The position numbers were made by a program, and so were the translations under genes. Positions 1 through 8,818 of a stretch of DNA of 64,000 bases are shown here, one piece after another. The DNA lies in NCBI GenBank assembly GCA_902786365.1, contig CADACD010000012.1, positions 1-64,000 of the forward strand. The letters are read 5' to 3'. Below the pieces are notes generated by a model. That model did no database searches. It was not told the DNA's origin and worked only from the letters and a program-made list of their open reading frames with translations. The stretch's first letter is position 1, and each line of letters opens with the position of its first letter. The stretch is from an uncultured Lachnospiraceae bacterium (GTDB lineage: Bacteria > Bacillota > Clostridia > Lachnospirales > Lachnospiraceae).

Positions 1-15
1 GCATTTTTGCTCGTT

Positions 16-96
16 AACTTATGAGTTCCTATCGGAACTACGCAGATTTTACTATGTAAAATCTGCTTGAAGTTGTTTCACAACTTCTCATAAGTT
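16..96. repeat. cloverleaf-like inverted-repeat element
   Basis: An outer 9-bp inverted repeat (16-24 with 88-96) encloses three perfect hairpins: 24-29/34-39, 42-51/57-66 (10 bp) and 69-76/80-87 (8 bp). The result is an 81-nt cloverleaf-like fold in DNA or RNA. It is not a tRNA, since it lacks the T-loop and anticodon-arm features. Near-copies of its left end occur at 30560-30574 and 56098-56122, so it belongs to a dispersed family. Its function is unknown; it could be a MITE-like element or a transcript-end structure of the gene left of the window. Confidence 0.7.
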
Positions 97-147
97 ATAT
101 TATACCATTTTTTATTTGGATTTTGTACACCTTTGCGATATTTTAAG

Positions 148-176
148 TTGTTTTTTATCTGATAATGTATTATAAT
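148..176 (+). promoter_or_regulatory. sigma-A type promoter of aroF
   Basis: A TTGTTT -35 box (148-153) and a TATAAT -10 box (171-176) are separated by 17 bp. Transcription would start near 183, leaving a leader of about 65 nt. That is too short for a T-box or other large riboswitch. Confidence 0.7.
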
Positions 177-248
177 GAGTTGACAAGTGCTTGTTGATAT
201 TATTATTCATACAGGCATTACATACTGACTATTAGGAGGGAAACATCG

Positions 249-1277
249 ATGAGTTTCGAATTTTTAAAGAAAATGCCAACTCCTGCTGAAATTAAAGAAG
301 AATTTCCTTTACCAGAAACACTTGTAAAATTAAAAGCAGACAGAGATGACATGATCAAAAAAGTTTTTACTGGTGAATCTGATAAGTTTTTATTAGTGAT
401 AGGACCATGTTCTGCTGATAACGAAGATGCTGTCACAGACTATGTAACTAGATTGTCAAAAGTTCAGGAAAAGGTAGCAGATAAAATTCTGATTATCCCA
501 AGAATTTATACCAACAAACCAAGAACAACAGGCATGGGGTACAAAGGTATGCTTCACCAGCCTGATCCGGAAAAAAAGCCTGATTTGGTTGCGGGGCTCA
601 CTGCTATCAGAAAAATGCATATCCGTGTGCTAAACGAGACAGGTCTTACTGCGGCTGATGAGATGCTCTATCCCGAAAATTACCAATATTTTTCAGATAT
701 ATTGTCTTATGTGGCCATAGGTGCCCGTTCTGTTGAAGACCAGCAGCACAGATTGACTGTCAGCGGAATGGATATTCCTGCCGGAATGAAGAATCCGACA
801 AGTGGCGATTTCTCAGTTATGCTCAATTCTGTTGTTGCAGCACAGGCAAAGCATACTTTCATTTACAGAGGATATGAAGTAAAGACAACTGGCAACGAGC
901 TGACACACACTATCTTAAGAGGTGCCGTTAACAAACATGGACAGTGTATTCCTAACTACCACTATGAGGACCTAATCAGGCTCTATGATATGTATAGCCA
1001 ATTAGAGCTTAAGAATCCTGCTGTAATTGTTGACTGTAATCATTCCAATTCTGCAAAGCAGTACATTGAACAGATAAGAATTTCAAAAGAAGTTCTTCAC
1101 AGCAAGAGACATTCTTCTGACATTAATAGTTTCATAAAAGGACTTATGATTGAAAGCTATATTGAGTCGGGTTCACAGAAAGTCAGCGAACACATTTATG
1201 GAAAATCAATCACCGACCCTTGCCTTGGATGGGCTGAGTCTGAAAAATTGATTTTAGATATTGCTGAACTATTATAA
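249..1277 (+). CDS. aroF: 3-deoxy-7-phosphoheptulonate (DAHP) synthase, class I
   Basis: This enzyme condenses phosphoenolpyruvate with erythrose-4-phosphate, the first step of the shikimate pathway to aromatic amino acids. The 342-aa length fits the AroF/AroG/AroH family. Diagnostic motifs are visible: GPCS at about residue 52, KPRTT at 90, GARSVEDQQHR at 158 and KNPTSGD at 181, with a metal-binding DCNHSNS stretch near 262. The start is set by a strong AGGAGGG ribosome binding site just upstream. The gene stands alone behind its own promoter and ends at a bidirectional terminator. Which aromatic amino acid inhibits it cannot be told from sequence alone. The sister pathway gene tyrA lies 11 kb away. 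Confidence 0.95.
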   Translation: MSFEFLKKMPTPAEIKEEFPLPETLVKLKADRDDMIKKVFTGESDKFLLVIGPCSADNEDAVTDYVTRLSKVQEKVADKILIIPRIYTNKPRTTGMGYKGMLHQPDPEKKPDLVAGLTAIRKMHIRVLNETGLTAADEMLYPENYQYFSDILSYVAIGARSVEDQQHRLTVSGMDIPAGMKNPTSGDFSVMLNSVVAAQAKHTFIYRGYEVKTTGNELTHTILRGAVNKHGQCIPNYHYEDLIRLYDMYSQLELKNPAVIVDCNHSNSAKQYIEQIRISKEVLHSKRHSSDINSFIKGLMIESYIESGSQKVSEHIYGKSITDPCLGWAESEKLILDIAELL

Positions 1278-1386
1278 AGATGATATTGGGCATCCAAAAG
1301 TATCTTATATACATACCTAACCAAAATAGGAAACCAACTCTAATCATAAATTTATATCAATTATACAATCAATAATCTATTTTTTA

Positions 1387-1433
1387 AAAAAACTGTCACA
1401 TTGTAGCTGTTCTGCTTAATGTGACAGTTTTTT
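1387..1433. terminator. bidirectional rho-independent terminator
   Basis: A perfect 16-bp stem (1387-1402 with 1418-1433) is flanked by A and T runs, so it can stop transcription from both aroF (+) and the xerD remnant (-). Confidence 0.85.
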
Positions 1434-1442
1434 GTTTCTTAT

Positions 1443-2183
1443 TCATGTATGTCTTAACATCTGTGGTGTAATTTCATCTTCAATTCCTGCCTGCCGGCCA
1501 TAAGATTTGATAATCTTCCAAAAGCCTTGACGGCTCATATTCTTTCCCGAACAATTTACAAACATAAGCTCACTTACTCTTTCTTTAAGAAGTGCATCTC
1601 TTGCTTCTGTCAAATATCTGTAAACTGCCCGCCTTGCCGAATCTCCAATAGGTATAATCCTCTCTTTTGCTTTATCTTTGCCCACAACAATATAACCTGT
1701 CTGAAGGTTCACGTCATCCAGATGGAGACTGATTAATTCTGAAACCCTGATTCCTGTTGCATACATAAGTTCAAGCATTGCCTTATCTCTTATCTCCTTA
1801 TTACTGTCTCCTGATGGCATACTGAGAAGTAAATCTATTTGTGAAACTGTAAGAACCCTGGGTTCTCTCTTTTCAATAATTGGATTTTTCAAAAGCATTG
1901 CCGGATCACTGCTAATCTTTCCTGTCTGAAGCAGATAATGAAAATATGACTTCATTGAGGCAATATATCTTGAGATTGTCGCAGATGCACACCCCGACTT
2001 TTCAAGCCATAAAATATATGTATTCATCCCCGTAGCAGTTATCTTATCTTCACTTTCTATTCCCTGCTTCAAAAAATAATCTTGCATTTTTAATAAATCT
2101 CTTTTATAAGACACTGCGGTATTTTCTGAAACATTCTTTATATCTCGCAAAAAAGATATAAACTGATCAACCGTTTCTTCCAT
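1443..2183 (-). pseudogene. C-terminally truncated XerD-type tyrosine recombinase
   Basis: The 246 residues match the N-terminal SAM-like domain and the first part of the catalytic domain of XerC/XerD. Full-length members have about 290-300 aa. The first catalytic Arg (ATGIRVSEL) and the beta-hairpin Lys region (VGKDKAKERI) are present. The reading frame stops with TGA straight after LRHT, so the GH motif and the nucleophilic Tyr are missing. The His of the HxxR motif is also replaced by Gln (PQMLR). No C-terminal remnant follows; the bidirectional terminator begins 10 bp beyond the stop. It was probably a chromosome-dimer resolvase paralogue and should be unable to cleave DNA. Its place beside spoIIM and the NUDIX gene is the usual clostridial xerD position. 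Confidence 0.8.
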
Positions 2184-2283
2184 AAAACACTTCCCACCCT
2201 TTCAAAACGAATCCAACCAATACACCTACATTATATATTTTTTTGCAGATAAAAGCAAATATTTTGTTTTAAGATTAATTTAC

Positions 2284-2853
2284 TTACGTCATCATAGAAA
2301 TAAAGAATGGATTAACAAATGCCTCAAGAATACACATCAAAAGGTATAATATGGTTATGTATATCACTTTTCCGGTCTTTCCCATGCTCCTATAGCTGAT
2401 CTGCTCCAAATCAAACAATTTTATAATATAACATAAGATATATACATAGATAAAAATCTGCGGTAATAACAAACCCACAAAATAGAATATCGCTCTCTTT
2501 CCATAAGCGGCTGTGATTATACTTAATAAAATAGAATTTTTCATTCCAAGATAAAATATGTAGCCTGCATGAAGTGCAAATCTATATTGTGTCATACCAA
2601 AAATGACTAGCAGTAAAATTTCTTTGATTCTATATATTGAAACATACCGAAACAATGAAATTTTATTTACATTATCCATTTTGATCCTGCCTGCAACATA
2701 ATCTGAATAAATCATTATTTTTGTCTGCTCATGTGAATTCAGTCCATTAAAGCAAAATGTACCCACTATGATTCCTGCCAAAAAAAACACTATCATCCAT
2801 ATTTTTTTTGCATCATAGAAATGAAGCTCTTTATCAACATCTGCTACTTCCAT
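2284..2853 (-). CDS. spoIIM: SpoIIM-like sporulation membrane protein
   Basis: This is a 189-aa polytopic membrane protein with hydrophobic stretches at about 17-36, 70-90, 105-150 and 160-185. The C-terminal LEAFVNPFF stretch matches the conserved end of the SpoIIM family. SpoIIM acts with SpoIID and SpoIIP in peptidoglycan remodelling during engulfment. The order NUDIX - spoIIM - xerD is widespread in Clostridia and supports the call. Sequence similarity by eye is moderate, so family membership rests mainly on topology, the C-terminal motif and context. Confidence 0.7.
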   Translation of the reverse strand: MEVADVDKELHFYDAKKIWMIVFFLAGIIVGTFCFNGLNSHEQTKIMIYSDYVAGRIKMDNVNKISLFRYVSIYRIKEILLLVIFGMTQYRFALHAGYIFYLGMKNSILLSIITAAYGKRAIFYFVGLLLPQIFIYVYILCYIIKLFDLEQISYRSMGKTGKVIYITILYLLMCILEAFVNPFFISMMT

Positions 2854-2992
2854 ATTCCACCCCTCAAAATTAAAAAATTAGGGTTGTCTGTATAATACAA
2901 ATATTACTATTAACAACCCTAATATACTATATGCTTTTTAATTTTGAGATATGACTGATTCTCGATGACAGTGATGATTACCGTAACTATTT

Positions 2993-3529
2993 TTATTTTA
3001 CATAAAACGAATTGTATGCAAGTATGGCTGATACTGTTTTGGAATCCTGCATGGTTCCCTCTTTTATCATCTTTAAAAGTTCACTAAGTTCAAATTCATA
3101 TACTTCAATATCTTCATCTTCATCAAGATGTTGCTGTGTTTTTACCAAATCCCTTGCAACAAATACATCTATCCGTTCATTACAAAACGCCACCGTTGTT
3201 TTGAGAGAAATAAGAAACTCAAGGTTATCAGACTTATAGCCTGTCTCTTCTTCAAGTTCTCTTTTCGCTCCAACAATCATCGGTTCATCTACACCGTCAA
3301 GTCCTCCTGCCGGTATCTCAAATGTAAATCTGTCAAGTGCATTTCTCCACTGCTTTACAAGAACTATCTTTCCTTCATCCGTAACCGGTATAACGGCACA
3401 CGCACCATTATGACCAATAAAATCCCATTCGGCAATATTTCCATTTGGAACTTTAATTCGGTCTTTATACATGTTAATAATTGTACCTTCATATACGAGT
3501 TTACGGTCTAATCTTTCATATTTTTCCAT
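2993..3529 (-). CDS. nudF: NUDIX hydrolase, ADP-ribose pyrophosphatase type
   Basis: The 178-aa protein has a complete Nudix box at residues 76-98 (G-x5-E-x7-REL-EE-x-GY), the Mg-binding element that hydrolyses nucleoside diphosphates linked to another moiety. The overall layout resembles ADP-ribose pyrophosphatases of the NudF/YqkG group, including EIPAGG before the box. In Bacillus the homologue yqkG also lies near spoIIM and xerD. The substrate is inferred from family, not shown by the sequence. Confidence 0.85.
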   Translation of the reverse strand: MEKYERLDRKLVYEGTIINMYKDRIKVPNGNIAEWDFIGHNGACAVIPVTDEGKIVLVKQWRNALDRFTFEIPAGGLDGVDEPMIVGAKRELEEETGYKSDNLEFLISLKTTVAFCNERIDVFVARDLVKTQQHLDEDEDIEVYEFELSELLKMIKEGTMQDSKTVSAILAYNSFYVK

Positions 3530-3565
3530 TTTTCATACCCTGTCTTGCACATTTAAATATCTGGC

Positions 3566-4357
3566 CTATACGCCTTCAGCTTTTTTATAACACTCATCAG
3601 TTGCCTTAATCACTGCATTTCTAAATCCAAACTCTTCTAACGCAGATACACCTGCAATAGTTGTTCCTGCCGGTGAGCACACATTATCTTTGAGTTTTCC
3701 CGGATGTTCTTTTGTCTCAAGCACCATTTTAGCAGAACCCATCACTGTCTGTGCTACGAATTCATATGCCATATCCCTTGGAATTCCATATTTCACTGCA
3801 CTGTCAGCCAGAGCCTCGATAAACATATATACATACGCCGGTGAACTGCCGCTTGCACATGTAACAGCACTCATCAGTTTCTCATCGACTTTTCGGTATT
3901 TTCCAAACGACGAAAAAATCATATCAATAACTTCTTTTTCATTAAAATCAAATTCATTGTCATCGTAACAGATTCCTGTCATACCGCATCCGATAAGAGC
4001 CGGTGTATTTGGCATTGCCCTTACAATCCTCTTATCTATTCCAAGCGCTCTCTTTAAATACTCTATGCTTTTTCCCGGTGCAATCGAGATAATGACATGA
4101 TCAGGTCTCACAATATTTTCTATATTCTTTAAAACTTCTGCATAATACTGTGGCTTAATAGCTAATATGATATACTTTGCATTGTTGGCACACTCTGCGT
4201 TAGAATCCACATATTTAACTCCTGTTTCTTCACTTACCTTTACACATCTTTCTTTGCTCACATCAGAAAAAATAATATCAGAACTTTTTACAACATTTAA
4301 TATTCCTTTTAACATGGCATAACCCATGTTTCCCATTCCGACAAATCCAATCTTCAT
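3566..4357 (-). CDS. proC: pyrroline-5-carboxylate reductase
   Basis: ProC reduces pyrroline-5-carboxylate to proline with NAD(P)H. The N-terminal Rossmann motif GFVGMGNMG and the C-terminal signature region (CSPAGTTIAGVSALEE) are clear, and about 263 aa is the normal length. An upstream in-frame ATG at 4366 exists, but AAAGGA directly abuts it. The ATG at 4357 has that site 9 nt upstream and is chosen here. No proA or proB lies in the window. Confidence 0.93.
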   Translation of the reverse strand: MKIGFVGMGNMGYAMLKGILNVVKSSDIIFSDVSKERCVKVSEETGVKYVDSNAECANNAKYIILAIKPQYYAEVLKNIENIVRPDHVIISIAPGKSIEYLKRALGIDKRIVRAMPNTPALIGCGMTGICYDDNEFDFNEKEVIDMIFSSFGKYRKVDEKLMSAVTCASGSSPAYVYMFIEALADSAVKYGIPRDMAYEFVAQTVMGSAKMVLETKEHPGKLKDNVCSPAGTTIAGVSALEEFGFRNAVIKATDECYKKAEGV

Positions 4358-4471
4358 ATGTAACATTCCTTTCTAACCATTTCAATATATGCATTACCTG
4401 ACATACTTTATGCAACAGCCCTCTTAACAATATTTTTTTAAGGGCATCACACATCAACAACGTACGATAAG

Positions 4472-5758
4472 TTATGCTTCATTTATCAGCTTTTCGATAC
4501 TGACAAGTTTTGTACACAGAACAAATAACTCTGCTGCCTGTTTCATCTCTTCTTCTGTCGGGAATGACGGTGCTATTCTTATATTGCTGTCATTAGGATC
4601 TTTCTTGTAAGGATAGGTAGCGCCTGCTGATGTAAGAGTCACTCCGGCTTCTTTACATTTTGCAACAATATCCTTTGCGCAGCCCGGCAGACTCTCAAAT
4701 GAGATAAAATAGCCTCCCTTTGGCTGTGTCCATGTTGCGATGCCAAGTCCTGCAAGTTTACTCTCAAAAGTATGAAGTACCGCCTCAAATTTCGGTCTTA
4801 AGATTGCCGCATGCCCTTTCATATGCTCTAACATTCCATTGATATCACCAAAATATCTTGCATGTAAAAGCTGGTTTGTCTTATCATATCCGATTGTCTG
4901 TATTGTCATATATTTTTTGATTGATTTCATATTACTATCAGAAGCTGCAACTGCAGAAATACCTGAACCTGCAAATGTTACTTTTGATGTAGAACAAAAT
5001 TCATATACTAAATCTTCATTTCCATTCTTCTTACACTCTGCAAATATCTCTAACAATTCATCTTTATCATCTTCATACAAATCATGAATTGCGTATGCAT
5101 TATCCCAAAATATTCTAAAATCCTTTGCTGCCGGTTTGAGTGCTGCAAATCTCTTAACCACATCATCCGAATACGTAATTCCCTGTGGATTAGAGTATTT
5201 TGGTACACACCATATTCCCTTGACACTCTCATCATTATTTACATATTCTTCAACCTTATCCATATCAGGACCATCCTCTGTCATAGGGATGTTTATCATT
5301 TCTATTCCAAATAATTCCGTAATAGCAAAATGTCTGTCATATCCCGGAGCCGGACATAAAAACTTCACATTGTCAAGTTTTGTCCATGGTGTACCACCAA
5401 GCACACCAAACAACATAGCATTTGAAACAATTGTATACATAAGATTAAGACTTGCATTACCCCCAACAAATACATTATCCGGAGAAACGCCCATCATATC
5501 TGCCATTAATTTCTTTGCTTCCGGTATTCCATCGAGGAAACCATAATTTCTTGTATCTGATCCATTTTCAGAGTTCATATCTGATGTACTGCTGATAACA
5601 TCGAGCATACCATTTGATAAATCTAGCTGGCTCTTTGCCGGTTTTCCCCTTGACATATCAAGTGAAAGCCCTTTCGCAGCAGCTTCATCATATTTTTTCT
5701 GGAGCTGATTTCTTAACTCCGTTAATTCATCCTTTGTCATTTCTTTAAATGATTTCAT
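4472..5758 (-). CDS. PLP-dependent aspartate aminotransferase (class Ic type)
   Basis: This 428-aa fold-type I aminotransferase belongs to the Asp_aminotransf (PF12897) group rather than the AspC group. Visible features are the SRGKP substrate loop (36-40), the GGNAS cofactor loop near 99, SNPQG (189), the WDNAY cofactor-binding Asp/Tyr region (218) and the Schiff-base Lys in CSTSK (259). The family transfers the amino group between aspartate and 2-oxoglutarate. A RBS (AGGAATAAAG) precedes the ATG. It is transcribed in the same direction as proC but with a 105-bp gap, and it has no further pathway partner here. Confidence 0.85.
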   Translation of the reverse strand: MKSFKEMTKDELTELRNQLQKKYDEAAAKGLSLDMSRGKPAKSQLDLSNGMLDVISSTSDMNSENGSDTRNYGFLDGIPEAKKLMADMMGVSPDNVFVGGNASLNLMYTIVSNAMLFGVLGGTPWTKLDNVKFLCPAPGYDRHFAITELFGIEMINIPMTEDGPDMDKVEEYVNNDESVKGIWCVPKYSNPQGITYSDDVVKRFAALKPAAKDFRIFWDNAYAIHDLYEDDKDELLEIFAECKKNGNEDLVYEFCSTSKVTFAGSGISAVAASDSNMKSIKKYMTIQTIGYDKTNQLLHARYFGDINGMLEHMKGHAAILRPKFEAVLHTFESKLAGLGIATWTQPKGGYFISFESLPGCAKDIVAKCKEAGVTLTSAGATYPYKKDPNDSNIRIAPSFPTEEEMKQAAELFVLCTKLVSIEKLINEA

Positions 5759-5850
5759 CTTTATTCCTCCATACCTGAGCTGTTTTTATTAAACCTCGTT
5801 TATTTTAATACAAAAGGGGTAATTTTTCAATAGACTATATGCACAAAAAA

Positions 5851-5933
5851 GAAGGTGCCTCACCAAAAACATTACTGTTTAGAATTCATAAATGACAAAT
5901 TCCAAACATAACCAAAAAATAGTGAGCACCTTC
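5851..5933. terminator. long stem-loop at the end of the yicC-pgsA operon
   Basis: Outer arms 5851-5863 and 5922-5933 pair over about 12 bp with one bulged base, and A/T runs flank them. The loop is about 58 nt and contains a small internal inverted repeat (about 5882-5902). It sits between the pgsA stop and the aminotransferase start, as expected for a terminator, but it is longer than usual. Confidence 0.6.
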
Positions 5934-5976
5934 GTTCTTCGTTAAAATATAAAATTATATCATCTGCAGCTTTCTT

Positions 5977-6522
5977 TTATTTATTACCGCCATCATTTAA
6001 TACCTGATAATTTTTCACCAGATAATCAACAAGCGATATCACAGTGAGCGCCAATGCCAAATATATAAAGACATATTCCAGTATCTGAAACCAATGATAT
6101 TTCAAGTCAAATATCAAAAGTATAATCATTATCATCTGTGAAACAGTCTTATATTTTCCCCACCAGCTTGCTGCAATGACAACACCGTTATCAGACGCTA
6201 CAAGTCTGAATCCGCTGATGATAAATTCCCTGCTTATAACAATGATTACTATCCATGCCGGAAGTTTTTCTCCAATAAGACAAATCATTGCGGAACAGAC
6301 AAGAAGCTTGTCTGCAAGCGGATCCATAAACTTTCCAAAATTTGTCACCATATTATACTTTCTTGCTATATACCCATCTAATGTATCTGTAAGACTGGCA
6401 ACAATAAAAATTCCAACAGCAATATATTTATCCATATCGCCCGTAATGTCTGCCAGCATAAATAAAACAAAAAATGGTATCAGAAAAACTCTGAATAAAG
6501 TTAATTTATTAGGCAAATTCAT
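5977..6522 (-). CDS. pgsA: CDP-diacylglycerol-glycerol-3-phosphate 3-phosphatidyltransferase
   Basis: PgsA makes phosphatidylglycerol-phosphate from CDP-diacylglycerol and glycerol-3-phosphate at the membrane. The CDP-alcohol phosphatidyltransferase signature D-G-x2-A-R-x8-G-x3-D-x3-D is complete (DGYIAR to DPLAD, about residues 48-71). The length of 181 aa and several membrane segments are normal. It begins 4 nt after the rimO stop and is the last gene of the six-gene operon, followed by a stem-loop. gpsA and plsY, which supply the same lipid pathway, lie at 53-54.7 kb. Confidence 0.95.
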   Translation of the reverse strand: MNLPNKLTLFRVFLIPFFVLFMLADITGDMDKYIAVGIFIVASLTDTLDGYIARKYNMVTNFGKFMDPLADKLLVCSAMICLIGEKLPAWIVIIVISREFIISGFRLVASDNGVVIAASWWGKYKTVSQMIMIILLIFDLKYHWFQILEYVFIYLALALTVISLVDYLVKNYQVLNDGGNK

Positions 6523-6526
6523 ATTA

Positions 6527-7849
6527 TTATACTATCCTTCCAATCAAATCATAATCTTTAGAACCTGTAACTTCAACATTTACAAAATCCCCTGTAAGCA
6601 ATTCTTCATTTGTAACTACAAAAATATTTCCATCAACTCCCGGCGCATCCATATATGTTCTTCCAACATACGCATTCTCATCAACAATTTTGCCTTCAAT
6701 CATGACAAGCACTTTCTTTCCTGTCATATTTTCGCCTTTCTCAAATGCAATCTCCTGCTGGAGTTCCATAATTTCATCTCTGCGTCTCTCTTTTATCGCT
6801 TCTTCAATCTGTCCCGGCATTTTCTCTGCCGGTGTATCTTCCTCCGGTGAATAGGTAAACACTCCCAGCCTGTCAAATTCCATCTCATCAACAAACTCCA
6901 TCAGCTGTTCATGATCCTCCTCATCTTCGTTAGGAAAACCACTAATGAGGGTTGTTCTGATAACTATATCAGGTATCTCCCTTCTTAACTTCAATATAAT
7001 TTCTGTTAATTCCTGTCTGTTTGTCCGCCTTCCCATCAGTTTCAGTATTCTGTCACTTGCATGTTGTATCGGCATATCAATATATTTACATATTTTTTTC
7101 TCGGTTTTTATCACTTCAATCAATTCATCTGTTATCTCTTCCGGATAACAGTAAAGAAGTCTTATCCATACAAGACCCGGTATCTCACATAACCTCTTCA
7201 AAAGTTGTGGCAACATTTTCTTTCCATAGATGTCAACACCATAAAGTGTTGTCTCCTGTGCAACCAATATCAATTCCTTTGCACCATTGTTTACAAGATT
7301 TTCAGCAGATGATATCAACTCATCCATTTCAACACTTCTGTAACTTCCTCTTATCTTCGGAATAATACAATAGGTGCAACATTTATCGCAACCTTCTGCT
7401 ATCTTAAGATATGCAAAATACCCTCCGGTTGTAACGACTCTGTCTTTTTCTGCCACAATCAGCTTGTCAAGCGAAGTGTATTCTTCATATTTAGAACCTT
7501 TTAAAGTATTTTGGACCGCTTCTACAATCTTATCATATGAGCTGGTTCCCAATACAGCATCAACTTCAGGAATTTCCTTGATTATCTCATCTTTATATCT
7601 CTGCGCCAGACATCCCGTAACAATCAATGCCTTGCATTTTCCATTTTTTCTGTACTCTGACATCTGTAATATCGTCTCGATACTTTCTTCTTTGGCATCA
7701 TTGACGAAACAGCAGGTATTAATCACAATGATGTCTGCTTCTGTCTCATCATCAACAAATTCATATGATGCCTGCTTTAACATACCAAGCATTTCTTCTG
7801 AATCAACAAGATTCTTATCACAGCCCAGAGAAATAAATAGTATCTTCAA
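6527..7849 (-). CDS. rimO: ribosomal protein S12 methylthiotransferase
   Basis: RimO is a radical-SAM enzyme that adds a methylthio group to an Asp of ribosomal protein S12. The N-terminal UPF0004 domain has three cluster Cys (SLGCDKN, NTCCFV, TGCLAQ). The radical-SAM C-x3-C-x2-C motif lies in GCDKCCTYC near residue 155, and a TRAM-like C-terminus follows. The start MKILFISLGCDKNLVDSE is typical of RimO rather than MiaB. It lies between rpoZ and pgsA, 4 nt from pgsA. Confidence 0.95.
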   Translation of the reverse strand: MKILFISLGCDKNLVDSEEMLGMLKQASYEFVDDETEADIIVINTCCFVNDAKEESIETILQMSEYRKNGKCKALIVTGCLAQRYKDEIIKEIPEVDAVLGTSSYDKIVEAVQNTLKGSKYEEYTSLDKLIVAEKDRVVTTGGYFAYLKIAEGCDKCCTYCIIPKIRGSYRSVEMDELISSAENLVNNGAKELILVAQETTLYGVDIYGKKMLPQLLKRLCEIPGLVWIRLLYCYPEEITDELIEVIKTEKKICKYIDMPIQHASDRILKLMGRRTNRQELTEIILKLRREIPDIVIRTTLISGFPNEDEEDHEQLMEFVDEMEFDRLGVFTYSPEEDTPAEKMPGQIEEAIKERRRDEIMELQQEIAFEKGENMTGKKVLVMIEGKIVDENAYVGRTYMDAPGVDGNIFVVTNEELLTGDFVNVEVTGSKDYDLIGRIV

Positions 7850-7859
7850 AATTGAATCC

Positions 7860-8180
7860 TCACTCTGCCTTTTCTATTTTTTCTTCCTCTGCGTCTTCTA
7901 TCTTTTCTTCTTTTTCTGCCTCTTCTATCTTTTCTTCCTCTTCTTCACTTTCTTCGTCGCCTGTAATTCTGACTTTTGATCTGTAGAGTTCATCAACTGC
8001 TATCGATAACGGTTTCTTTCCATTTCCATTGACAAGAGGCTCCTCACCTGAAATAATCTGTCTTGCTCTTCTTGAAGTAGCCATTACAATTGAATAACGG
8101 CTCTGTACAACTGGCTGTTCTCCCGGCTCTACCTCACTATTCACAACTTCCATTAAATCTGTGTAAGATGGATGTAACAT
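7860..8180 (-). CDS. rpoZ: DNA-directed RNA polymerase omega subunit
   Basis: The small omega subunit helps RNA polymerase assembly and, in some bacteria, ppGpp binding. The core omega sequence (SRYSIVMATSRRARQI) is plain, followed by the conserved helix KPLSIAVDELYRSKV. The last 30 residues are an unusually acidic tail made almost only of Glu, Lys, Asp, Ala and Ile. It starts 2 nt after the gmk stop, and gmk-rpoZ adjacency is near universal in Firmicutes. Confidence 0.95.
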   Translation of the reverse strand: MLHPSYTDLMEVVNSEVEPGEQPVVQSRYSIVMATSRRARQIISGEEPLVNGNGKKPLSIAVDELYRSKVRITGDEESEEEEEKIEEAEKEEKIEDAEEEKIEKAE

Positions 8181-8182
8181 AA

Positions 8183-8815
8183 TTATTCTCCTTCCGAAAA
8201 GACATTAACATCTTCTCTAATTTTTTTTATAAAATTTATATTTCTAAATGACTGGTTGTGGCTTGCCTGAATAATATCATTCAATTTCTCCACACTTTTA
8301 TCTAAATCATCATTAACAAGAATACAGTCATATTCTTCAATTCCCTGTGCTTCAACCGTAGCCCTCTTAAGCCTTTCATCAATCACATCAGAAGATTCTG
8401 TATTTCTTCCGATAAGTCGCTGCTTAAGCGTCTCTGCTGACGGCGGCATCACAAATATCGTGAGTGCTTCCGGCATCAGTTTTTTCACTTGCCTTGCACC
8501 TTGTATCTCAATCTCTAACAGTACATCCTTGCCGCTTTCCAGCATCTCTTCCACATATTTTCTCGGTGTACCATAATAATTATCGACATACTTTGCATAT
8601 TCTAACAATTCATTATTGTTAATTTTATTTTCAAATTCTTCTACGGACATAAAAAAGTAACTTTTTCCTTCCTGTTCTCCCGGCCGCATACCTCTTGTAG
8701 TGGCCGAAACCGATAATGCATAATTATCATATTTCATGAGAAGTTTATTTATCAAAGTTCCTTTTCCAACACCCGAAAATCCGGAAACAATAGTCAAAAT
8801 ACCTCTGTTATTCAT
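8183..8815 (-). CDS. gmk: guanylate kinase
   Basis: Gmk phosphorylates GMP to GDP with ATP. The P-loop SGFSGVGKGT (about 11-20), the GMP-binding region with TTRGMRPGE and the lid region RLIGRNTES are all visible. The 210-aa length is standard. It lies between remA and rpoZ with gaps of 2-3 nt, consistent with translational coupling. Confidence 0.96.
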   Translation of the reverse strand: MNNRGILTIVSGFSGVGKGTLINKLLMKYDNYALSVSATTRGMRPGEQEGKSYFFMSVEEFENKINNNELLEYAKYVDNYYGTPRKYVEEMLESGKDVLLEIEIQGARQVKKLMPEALTIFVMPPSAETLKQRLIGRNTESSDVIDERLKRATVEAQGIEEYDCILVNDDLDKSVEKLNDIIQASHNQSFRNINFIKKIREDVNVFSEGE

Positions 8816-8818
8816 AAC

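Noticed and set aside
16-96. A tRNA-like gene suggested by the cloverleaf fold
   Set aside because: It lacks the GTTCRA T-loop, conserved D-arm positions and a plausible acceptor end, and the hairpin arm lengths do not match a tRNA.
249-1277. An open frame on the opposite strand of aroF and similar mirror frames elsewhere
   Set aside because: They are frame shadows of strong genes: no ribosome binding sites, odd composition, and no domains.
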